Part shown: positions 1-5,210 of the stretch, in pieces
Layout: the number at the start of each line of letters is the position of its first letter
Numbering within the stretch: the first letter of the stretch is position 1
NCBI GenBank assembly: GCA_946543095.1
Contig: CAMNLO010000134.1
Span: 1 to 5,473 of the forward strand
DNA length: 5,473 nt
Direction of reading: 5' to 3'
Source: an uncultured bacterium
GTDB lineage: Bacteria > Bacillota > Clostridia > Lachnospirales > Lachnospiraceae
Notes under the pieces: model-generated
What the model saw: only the letters and a program-made list of their open reading frames with translations
What the model was told of the DNA's origin: nothing
Database searches by the model: none
Program-made: the position numbers and the translations under genes

Positions 1-4
1 AACA

Positions 5-57
5 GGCCCTTATAGGGCCAGAACAAACCACCGGCTAAGCCGGTGGTTCTGATTTTT
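5..57 (+). repeat. Paired-hairpin element, possibly a REP/IS200-related remnant
   Basis: Two perfect inverted repeats lie side by side. The first is GGCCCT-TAT-AGGGCC (5-19). The second has a 10-bp stem, AACCACCGGC at 26-35 and GCCGGTGGTT at 39-48, with a TAA loop. A six-base linker (20-25) separates them. Twin GC-rich palindromes of this style resemble dispersed palindromic repeats in Clostridia genomes, some of which are linked to IS200/REP-associated tyrosine transposases. I make that comparison from memory and could not test copy number. No transposase is visible in the window. The element may begin left of base 1, so its full extent is unknown. Confidence 0.5.
26..57 (+). terminator. Terminator-like hairpin abutting the first gene
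   Basis: A perfect 10-bp GC-rich stem with a 3-nt loop is followed by CTGA and then TTTTT (53-57). This resembles a Rho-independent terminator, but the four-base spacer before the T run weakens it. The Shine-Dalgarno site of the aldehyde dehydrogenase gene (GAGAGG, 58-63) starts immediately after the T run. There is therefore no room for a promoter between hairpin and gene, and the hairpin would have to lie inside the mRNA leader of that gene. It could end an upstream operon, act as an attenuator, or be a repeat inserted in the leader. The sequence cannot decide between these. Confidence 0.5.
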
Positions 58-68
58 GAGAGGTGCGT

Positions 69-1400
69 ATGTCAGTATCAGGGAACGGGATCTTTGGTCA
101 GGTGGAAGAGGCCATCAGGGCTTCCAGGAAAGCGTTTCAGCGCTTTTCCGGTTTTTCCGTAAGGGGACGGGAGGATCTGGTCACAAAGCTGAGAGTGGTC
201 ATGTTAAAGCATGTGGAAGAGCTTGCCCTCATGGAGCAGGAAGAAACCGGCATGGGCGTGGCCGCGGACAAGGCGGTCCAGATCACAAGGGCCATCCTCG
301 GAACGCCTGGACCGGAGAAGATCCGCAGAGAAACGGAATCGGACGAAGAAGGGTTGTTTCTGGAGGAGAGCTTTGCCTATGGGGTATCCTGCGCAGCCCA
401 TCCCGTAAACCACCCCGCTGCCTCCATTATCAACTGCACCATCATGCTTTTATCCGCCGGGAACAGCGTGATCCATCTGCTGCCGAAGCGGGCGGAAAAG
501 GTTTCCTGCTATACGGTGCGGCTTTTAAACGCTTATATCAGTGAGATCAGCGGCATCGGCAATCTGTCGGTGTGCATGGATGAGAGCCGCTATGAATATA
601 ATAAAATCTTCATGGAACATCCCGACACCTCCCTTGTGGTGGTGACAGGAGGGGATGATCTGGTCCGTTCGGCCATGTCCTTAAAGAAAAGAGTGATCGC
701 CGCCGGAGCTGCGAATCCTGTGGTCATCGTGGACGAGTCCTATGATATGGCAAGAGCGGCGGAACAGATCATGGAGGACATTACCTTTGACAATAATCTG
801 CTGTGCACTTCGGAAAAATGTGCCGTGGTGTTAAGCAGTGTGATACAGGAGCTGGGAGTGGCCCTGGTGAACCGCGGGGCCTACTGGCTGGATGCGAAGC
901 AGTCTGACATGCTGATGCGGACGGTGTTTGACGACGATCTCTGCATCCGCAAGGAATGTGTGGGAAAGAGCGCCGCACAGCTTTTGGCCGCTGCCGGGAT
1001 CTTTGCGGGAAATCTGGGAGATTTCAAGGCGCTGATCTTTGAAACGGAAGTCATTTCTCCCTTTGTGCTCCAGGAATTTGCGGCGCCCGTGCTGCCCATC
1101 GTCAGGGCGGACAGCTTTGAGGAGGCACTGGAGCTGGCAAAATTTATCGAGCAGGACAGGAATCATACCGCAGGCATTTTCTCCAATGATGTGAACCATC
1201 TCTCCGCGGCCTCCAGAGCCCTGCGGACCTCGGTGTTCGTGAAGAACGGGTCCACGCTGTATGCCGCGGGCATCAAGGGAAGCGCTTCTGTTTCCTTTAC
1301 CATCGCCAATGTGACCGGAGAAGGGCCGGTGATCCCATCCCATCTTGTGAAGAGGCGCAAGTGCATGCTGATCAATGCCTTTGACCGGAACCAGGGGTGA
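69..1400 (+). CDS. CoA-acylating aldehyde dehydrogenase, EutE/PduP-like
   Basis: 443 aa. Members of this family oxidise an aldehyde to acyl-CoA with NAD+ and CoA, or run in reverse. Family marks are EETGMG (58-63), the nucleotide-site VVTGG (191-195), KRVIAAGAANPVVIVDE (207-223), the catalytic Cys246 in DNNLLCTSEK (241-250), His366 in NHTAG, Glu336 in the EFAAPVLP segment, TSVFVKNG (387-394) and TGEGP (416-420). These follow enterobacterial EutE in order along the whole length. EutE and PduP carry an N-terminal extension that targets a bacterial microcompartment. Here the protein begins close to the catalytic fold, so a soluble cytosolic enzyme is likely. The segment PVNHP (112-116) differs from the P-S/T-TNP I expect in EutE. 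The start is ATG 69, with GAGAGG five bases upstream; a GTG at 63 is in frame but lies in that ribosome site. The regulator gene follows after 12 nt. The aldehyde substrate is unknown. Confidence 0.9.
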   Translation: MSVSGNGIFGQVEEAIRASRKAFQRFSGFSVRGREDLVTKLRVVMLKHVEELALMEQEETGMGVAADKAVQITRAILGTPGPEKIRRETESDEEGLFLEESFAYGVSCAAHPVNHPAASIINCTIMLLSAGNSVIHLLPKRAEKVSCYTVRLLNAYISEISGIGNLSVCMDESRYEYNKIFMEHPDTSLVVVTGGDDLVRSAMSLKKRVIAAGAANPVVIVDESYDMARAAEQIMEDITFDNNLLCTSEKCAVVLSSVIQELGVALVNRGAYWLDAKQSDMLMRTVFDDDLCIRKECVGKSAAQLLAAAGIFAGNLGDFKALIFETEVISPFVLQEFAAPVLPIVRADSFEEALELAKFIEQDRNHTAGIFSNDVNHLSAASRALRTSVFVKNGSTLYAAGIKGSASVSFTIANVTGEGPVIPSHLVKRRKCMLINAFDRNQG

Positions 1401-1412
1401 TCAGGGGAAACA

Positions 1413-2429
1413 ATGAAAACCGTGTTGATCGCTGATGAGGATGTGGTCCTCAGAGGTGCACTGAAAAAGATCATAGAGGAAAGGGATTTCAAGGTGGTCT
1501 CCTGCGTGGGAGACACAGAGAGCATGATGAAGGAAAGCCTGAAGTATAAGCCGGACATCATCCTCTCGGAGATCAAATTTCCGGACGGCAATGGTCTTGC
1601 CTGCGCAAAGCAGATCAGGGAGGAGTGCCCCAGGAGTGAGTTTCTGATCTTAAGCGCATACCGGAATCCCTCATTTATCAAGGAAGCCTTTACCATCCGG
1701 GCAAAGGCATATCTGTCAAAGCCCGTGTCCGGACAGAAGATCAGGGCAGCGCTGGATTGCTTTAAGACCGACGCCAGGGACAGCAGTGAGATCATCAAGG
1801 CCCTGCAGGATGTCATCGAGTCCAGGGATTATTCCCAGGCCTACAGGGAGCCTGCCAGGATCTCCGAAGAGATCATGGAGCTTTGCGACGGGGATCCGGA
1901 AACAGTGGCGGAGATCTTAAAGGCCATTAAGGTCCGGCTCTTTTCCAGATATGTGGAGAATCCCTATCAGGATGATTCCTTTACGGACAGGTTTCCCATT
2001 AACACGGAGTTAATGAATAACCGGATCCTGGTGGAGATGTGGATCTCCAATGTGGTGGATCATCTCTATAAGCACCGGTTTATCGAGCGGTACAAATCGG
2101 TGGGTCCCGTGTTTGAATATATCGACGAGCACATCAAGGACAATATCAGCGTGGGACAGATCGTGGACAGCTGCCATATCAGCCACCAGTATATCCTCCG
2201 GATGTTCAAGGACCAGATGGGGATGAGCGCTCTGGACTATATCCAGAACCGGAAGATGATGCTGGCAAAATGGTATCTGCATTTTGAAAAGAGCGCCACC
2301 TTGAATGTGGCGGTGAAGCTTGGGTATGAGGACGGAGGATACTTCGCGAAGATCTTCCGGAAATTTGAGGGGGTCACGCCCCATCAGTATAAGGTGCGGC
2401 TCAGGGAAAGGCAGAGCAAAGGGGCATAA
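1413..2429 (+). CDS. AraC-type response regulator with Asp-to-Glu receiver
   Basis: 338 aa, YesN-like layout. The N-terminal receiver domain (about 1-115) has the acidic pair D8/E9, the switch Ser81 in LILSAY and Lys103 in YLSKPV. The usual phosphoacceptor Asp is replaced by Glu53 in LSEIKFPDG (codon GAG, 1569-1571). A helical linker of unrecognised type follows (about 120-225). The C-terminal AraC/XylS DNA-binding domain (about 230-330) has two helix-turn-helix units, near 246-265 and 296-317, and ends in the family signature LGYEDGGYFAKIFRKFEGVTP (303-323). Because Glu can mimic phospho-Asp in some receivers, the protein may be locked active or respond to something other than a kinase. No histidine kinase is visible here. 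A Shine-Dalgarno AGGGGA (near 1403) precedes ATG 1413. The gene lies 12 nt after the aldehyde dehydrogenase and 3 nt before the TPR gene, so it probably belongs to the same transcript and may control this locus (inference). Confidence 0.88.
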   Translation: MKTVLIADEDVVLRGALKKIIEERDFKVVSCVGDTESMMKESLKYKPDIILSEIKFPDGNGLACAKQIREECPRSEFLILSAYRNPSFIKEAFTIRAKAYLSKPVSGQKIRAALDCFKTDARDSSEIIKALQDVIESRDYSQAYREPARISEEIMELCDGDPETVAEILKAIKVRLFSRYVENPYQDDSFTDRFPINTELMNNRILVEMWISNVVDHLYKHRFIERYKSVGPVFEYIDEHIKDNISVGQIVDSCHISHQYILRMFKDQMGMSALDYIQNRKMMLAKWYLHFEKSATLNVAVKLGYEDGGYFAKIFRKFEGVTPHQYKVRLRERQSKGA

Positions 2430-2432
2430 ACC

Positions 2433-3239
2433 ATGGATATCAAGGCTGTACTGGGGGAATTGGACAGGCGTTATGAGACCGACAGGGAGTCTGTGGAGAG
2501 CTTTCTGACGGGAAAGATCGAAGAGGCGGACAGGGAAGGGGATCTGGAAAGCCTGGTGACTCTTTTGAACGAGGGCATCGGATTTTTCCGCGACCGGAGC
2601 CGCTTTGCGGAATGCAGGGCCTGCTGCGCAAGAGCGGTGATGACATTACAGGATCTGGGGATGGAGGGAACCCTTCCCTATGCCACCACGCTGCTGAATG
2701 TGGCCACAGCCGACAGGGCCTTTAACAGACTTGCGGAAGCGGATCAGATCTATGAAGAGGTCTTAAAGATCTACAAAAAGCGTCTTGCCCCTTCGGATTA
2801 TCTGTATGCGGCGCTTTACAACAATATCGCCCTGCTGAGACAGAAGCAGAACCGGCCGGATGAGGCCAGGGATCTTCTGGCAAAGGCGCTGGAGATCATC
2901 CGTGAGTATCCGGAGGCTGAAATCGAGCTTGCCACCACACTGGTCAACGCCGCTTCGGTCCTGTTAAAGACAGCGAACTGGAAGAATGCCCATATCTTCA
3001 TCATGGAAGCTTTGAGGATCTTCCTGCCTGACAAAACATACATGTTCCACTACAGCATGGCCTTAGGTACCTTTGCTGAATACCTGTACAGGCTGGGTGA
3101 ATATGATGAGGCAGAAGCGGTTTTACTTACCGCAATGGACAGCCTGGAGAAGAAAATGGGAAAAAACGCGGACTACAGGCTTCTGGAAAACAACCTGAGG
3201 AAAATGAGAGAGGTAAAGAAGGGGTTTGTCAATGGATAA
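2433..3239 (+). CDS. Tetratricopeptide repeat protein
   Basis: 268 aa, no signal peptide or membrane segment, so probably cytoplasmic. The whole chain is predicted helical, with TPR-like units at about 84-117 (YATTLLNVATADRAFN...AEADQIYEEVLKIY), 125-158 (YAALYNNIALLRQKQN, then DEARDLLAKALEII), about 165-197 (LATTLVNAASVLLKTANWKNA) and about 206-240 (MALGTFAEYLYRLGEYDEAEAVLL). The stretch near 35-72 may be a degenerate unit. TPR arrays bind other proteins or peptides; no catalytic motif is seen. An AAAGGGG-type ribosome site precedes ATG 2433, which lies 3 nt after the regulator stop. The last 8 nt overlap the start of the next gene, which suggests coupled translation and a possible complex with the DUF4125-type protein. 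Its exact role is unknown. A sensory or scaffold partner for the regulator is one possibility (inference). Confidence 0.8.
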   Translation: MDIKAVLGELDRRYETDRESVESFLTGKIEEADREGDLESLVTLLNEGIGFFRDRSRFAECRACCARAVMTLQDLGMEGTLPYATTLLNVATADRAFNRLAEADQIYEEVLKIYKKRLAPSDYLYAALYNNIALLRQKQNRPDEARDLLAKALEIIREYPEAEIELATTLVNAASVLLKTANWKNAHIFIMEALRIFLPDKTYMFHYSMALGTFAEYLYRLGEYDEAEAVLLTAMDSLEKKMGKNADYRLLENNLRKMREVKKGFVNG

Positions 3240-3912
3240 ATTACAGCTTGTGAATGAGATCGTAGCGCTGGAATGGCAGGCATTTCAGGAGGTGAAGAAC
3301 GAGGGGGGCAGGGCAGCCTGCCAGGACCACAACGAGACCTTCGATATCATGCGGAAAAGCCAGTACCTGACCTGGGACGAGGAAATGCTTGCGCAGTACA
3401 AGGCGGACTTTGAAAAAGCCCTTTCCAGAGGATGGAATATGATAACGGAAAAGTACGCCCGTATGATGGCTTCCAACGCAAAGGAGCAGTATGAAGCCAT
3501 TAAGGATGAACTGCCGCCAAGGAGTGACGCCTGTCTGCAGCTGGTGGAGGAGATCGTGAGGATCCAGGTGTCGTGGATGGAGGATTTCGCAAAGGAATAC
3601 CCTTTTCTGGCGAACCGTGGCAGAGCGGTCCACACATATGAGGATACGGAATACAATACCTCCTACGAAACCTATTTAAGGGGAGAGCTTTTAACCTATT
3701 CCCCGAAAATGCTGGTTTTGTATGCGGAATTCATCAAGAGGCTTCAGAAGAAGGGGCTTAATCTTTCCAAATTCATCATGCGTTTTACCACTTCATTATA
3801 CGGTTATGCATCCCTTGAAGCGGCGGAGTCGAAATTGAAATACTCCGCCGCGGCCAAAGAGATGACGGAAAAGATTCTGTCCAATATGGGCGGTTTTCAG
3901 AGGATCGGATAA
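3232..3912 (+). CDS. DUF4125-family protein with internal duplication
   Basis: 226 aa, no known function. I recognise it as DUF4125-like from the opening LVNEIVALEWQAFQEV, GGRAACQDHNETFDIMR (25-41) and KYARMM (74-79). The assignment is from memory. The protein appears to be two copies of one unit. Residues 5-79 (LVNEIV, GRA, YLTW, EML, Y, F, G-N, M) match residues 104-184 (LVEEIV, GRA, LLTYS, KML, Y, F, GLN, M) in order. No signal peptide, membrane segment or cofactor motif is visible; the chain is acidic and mostly helical. ATG 3232 sits inside the end of the TPR gene (ATGGATAA, 8-nt overlap) with AAGAAGGGG (3216-3224) seven bases upstream, so the two are probably translationally coupled. 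In-frame tandem stops TAA TAG end it. A 10-bp inverted repeat lies within its 3' end. Confidence 0.75.
   Translation: MDKLQLVNEIVALEWQAFQEVKNEGGRAACQDHNETFDIMRKSQYLTWDEEMLAQYKADFEKALSRGWNMITEKYARMMASNAKEQYEAIKDELPPRSDACLQLVEEIVRIQVSWMEDFAKEYPFLANRGRAVHTYEDTEYNTSYETYLRGELLTYSPKMLVLYAEFIKRLQKKGLNLSKFIMRFTTSLYGYASLEAAESKLKYSAAAKEMTEKILSNMGGFQRIG
3820..3851 (+). other. Intragenic perfect 10-bp inverted repeat
   Basis: GCGGCGGAGT (3820-3829) and ACTCCGCCGC (3842-3851) are exact reverse complements around a 12-base A-rich loop. They would form a very stable mRNA hairpin inside the last 100 nt of the DUF4125-type gene (codons about 197-207). No T run follows, so it is not a normal intrinsic terminator. 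It could limit transcription into the downstream DsbA gene, stabilise the 3' end of the upstream mRNA, or simply reflect Ala/Glu-rich codons in GC-rich DNA. Confidence 0.5.
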
Positions 3913-3921
3913 TAGGCATAT

Positions 3922-3941
3922 GGGGTTTGCAAAGAAGCCCC
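3922..3941 (+). terminator. Weak hairpin between DUF4125 and DsbA genes
   Basis: GGGGTTT (3922-3928) can pair with AAGCCCC (3935-3941) with one G-U pair around a GCAAAG loop. This is the only clear structure in the 57-nt gap after the tandem stops. Only a TTT at 3948-3950 follows, so termination would be partial at best. No convincing -35/-10 promoter pair is seen in this gap, so the DsbA gene may be read through from upstream. Confidence 0.25.
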
Positions 3942-3969
3942 GGATCGTTTCGGAATTTGGAGAGATATC

Positions 3970-4638
3970 ATGGTCATCACATATTGGTCTGATTTTGCAT
4001 GTCCCTACTGCTATATCGGCATTGCCCGCATGAAGCGCCTGATCCGGGAGCTGGGGGCAGAAGGTAAGGTTTCCTTTGAACGGAAGAGTTTTCAGCTAAG
4101 AAAGCCCTTGAGCTACGGCACCTGCCCCGCCTGCGGCAATCTGAAGGAACAGCTCTCCGGAACCAACGCTTCCCATTTCGCGGCGAAATACAAAATGTCT
4201 GAAGAAAAAGCGGCAGAGCAGTTTGCGCAGATGAGCCGCATGGGGGCGGAGGAAGGCCTGGAGATCCGCTATGCCACGGCTCCCCTTTGCTACACGGAGG
4301 ATGCCCACAGGCTGGTGAAATTTGCCGAAGAACGCGGCGGAGACGCAGTGGCGGCGCTTGTGTCCGAGACGCTGTTCTATATGTATCTTACGCAGAATTT
4401 TGATATCTCCGATCAGAGGATACTGCTTGGCATTGCCAAAGGGACAGGCTTAAACGAGCAGGAGACCATCCGCATGCTCTCCTCCGATGATTACGGCGCC
4501 AATGTGCAGATGGATTCCATGAAGGCGGATATGCTGGGGATCCATGTGGTGCCTTATTTCCTGCTGGACGGGAAATATTACATCGAGGGGGTCCAGAGCG
4601 ACGAGTATATCAGAGAGGTGCTGAAGGCGCTTCTGTGA
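3970..4638 (+). CDS. DsbA-family thiol oxidoreductase, FrnE-like
   Basis: 222 aa, a usual length for FrnE-type DsbA proteins. The thioredoxin-fold active site CPYC is at 11-14 in the opening ITYWSDFACPYCYIG. The helical insertion domain covers about 45-175, with TEDAHRLVKFA (109-119) where FrnE proteins have T-x-DAHRL. The cis-proline loop VVPYF (193-197, Pro195) and the closing strand FLLDGKYYIEGVQ (197-209) complete the fold. No signal peptide is present, so unlike classical periplasmic DsbA it should act in the cytoplasm, in thiol-disulfide exchange or as an isomerase-like enzyme of the same fold. A second CxxC, CPAC at 52-55, lies in a loop after the second strand and is not part of the typical FrnE pattern I know. 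GGAGAG (3959-3964) sits five bases before ATG 3970. The tautomerase gene follows after 18 nt. Confidence 0.88.
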   Translation: MVITYWSDFACPYCYIGIARMKRLIRELGAEGKVSFERKSFQLRKPLSYGTCPACGNLKEQLSGTNASHFAAKYKMSEEKAAEQFAQMSRMGAEEGLEIRYATAPLCYTEDAHRLVKFAEERGGDAVAALVSETLFYMYLTQNFDISDQRILLGIAKGTGLNEQETIRMLSSDDYGANVQMDSMKADMLGIHVVPYFLLDGKYYIEGVQSDEYIREVLKALL

Positions 4639-4656
4639 GGTTAAGGGGGGATTCAT

Positions 4657-5052
4657 ATGCCAAAGATACTGATCAGCACCAACACGGCTCTTTCCTTTTA
4701 TCAGCAGAAGAACATCACCAATGAGCTGAAAAAGGCCATCGAGCTGATCCCCGGGGAAAAGGGGGACTGGCTGATGACGGATTATGAAAGCGGAAAGACC
4801 ATTCATTTCGGAGATGACTGGGAGACGGAGGCCGGAAGGCGTGCTCCCTGCGGTGCCGTGGAGATCTCCCTTTTGGACAAGGTGTATCTGAAAGCGGGAG
4901 AGCGGGAGAGGGAGATGACGCTTGCAGCCATCAGCCTCATCGTGTCCAAACACACCGGGATCCCGGAAAACAGACTGTATGTGTTTTTCCGCCCTGCGGG
5001 AATGTGGGCCTTCGAAGGAAAGAACATAGAAAAATCGCTTTTTTTGGCATAG
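4657..5052 (+). CDS. MIF-family (phenylpyruvate) tautomerase-like protein
   Basis: 131 aa. It aligns by eye with macrophage migration inhibitory factor: MPKILISTNTAL at the start, the AIELIPGEKGDWLM segment (27-40), APCGAVEISLLDKV (63-76), and the closing IPENRLYVFFRPAGMWAFEG (102-121), matching MIF ISPDRVYINYY...VGWN. Pro2 would become the N-terminal catalytic base after Met removal, as in the tautomerase superfamily. By that alignment Tyr108 matches MIF Tyr95 and Cys65 matches Cys56. MIF Asn97 is Phe110, and the second Cys of the CALC redox motif is Val68, so a MIF-type CxxC thiol activity is not expected. Members form trimers and tautomerise alpha-keto acids such as phenylpyruvate; the true substrate here is unknown. 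A very strong AAGGGGGG (4643-4650) lies six bases before ATG 4657. It is probably co-transcribed with the DsbA gene. Confidence 0.8.
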   Translation: MPKILISTNTALSFYQQKNITNELKKAIELIPGEKGDWLMTDYESGKTIHFGDDWETEAGRRAPCGAVEISLLDKVYLKAGEREREMTLAAISLIVSKHTGIPENRLYVFFRPAGMWAFEGKNIEKSLFLA

Positions 5053-5108
5053 GAACTGTATAGAAACAGCTGTGCATTCCTCGCTGCAGGTGCTGCAGTG
5101 TATAGTTC
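5053..5108 (+). other. Imperfect inverted repeat after tautomerase stop
   Basis: GAACTGTATA (5053-5062) can pair as RNA with TGTATAGTTC (5099-5108) over 10 bp, including two G-U pairs. Between them are two CTGCAG copies (5084-5089 and 5093-5098) that can form a small hairpin (CTGCA/TGCAG). The element begins at the first base after the TAG stop of the tautomerase gene. No T run follows it. It may be part of a structured leader for the next gene or a 3' mRNA element. Confidence 0.35.
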
Positions 5109-5111
5109 GAG

Positions 5112-5173
5112 CGGCGTCTTTATCCGGCAGAAGGGGAGCCGGGGGGACAAAAGCTTCTTCTGCTGGAACGCCG
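5112..5173 (+). promoter_or_regulatory. Long hairpin in the leader of the DJ-1 gene
   Basis: CGGCGT (5112-5117) pairs exactly with ACGCCG (5168-5173). Nested inside, CCGGCAGAAG (5124-5133) pairs with CTTCTGCTGG (5157-5166) over 10 bp with one G-U pair, extendable by GGG/CTT to 13 bp. An alternative short stem, CCGGC (5124-5128) with GCCGG (5138-5142), would exclude the long one. No T run follows, so it is not an intrinsic terminator. The hairpin ends 37 nt before ATG 5211. Such a nested, switchable fold is compatible with a cis-acting RNA, but I do not recognise a known riboswitch class. Confidence 0.4.
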
Positions 5174-5210
5174 GGAAGCATGTCGGCGGGGATCATAGAG
5201 GTGTTGCAGA

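Noticed and set aside
5..50. EutV/ANTAR dual-hairpin antitermination site
   Set aside because: The two-hairpin layout is suggestive, but both loops are three bases, not the six-base loops with conserved A and G that ANTAR proteins bind.
56..544. 162-aa frame from a TTG at 56
   Set aside because: It is out of frame with the conserved dehydrogenase and rich in Gly/Arg/His, as expected of a shadow.
831..1343. 170-aa open frame on the minus strand
   Set aside because: It is antisense to conserved aldehyde dehydrogenase sequence and low in recognisable motifs; it is a by-product of codon bias.
1163..1816. 217-aa minus-strand frame spanning the dehydrogenase-regulator junction
   Set aside because: It crosses two well-supported plus-strand genes and matches no family I know.
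4894..4916. Short purine repeat (GGGAGAGCGGGAGAGGGA region)
   Set aside because: It encodes the GEREREM stretch of the tautomerase in frame and is too short to count as a repeat element.
5036..5064. Promoter with TATAGA as -10 before the DJ-1 gene
   Set aside because: No -35 at proper spacing: TTGGCA at 5044 is only nine bases from TATAGA at 5059.
4450..5196. 248-aa open frame on the minus strand
   Set aside because: It lies antisense to the DsbA and MIF genes, which both show clear family motifs and strong ribosome sites, and its own translation shows no recognisable domain.
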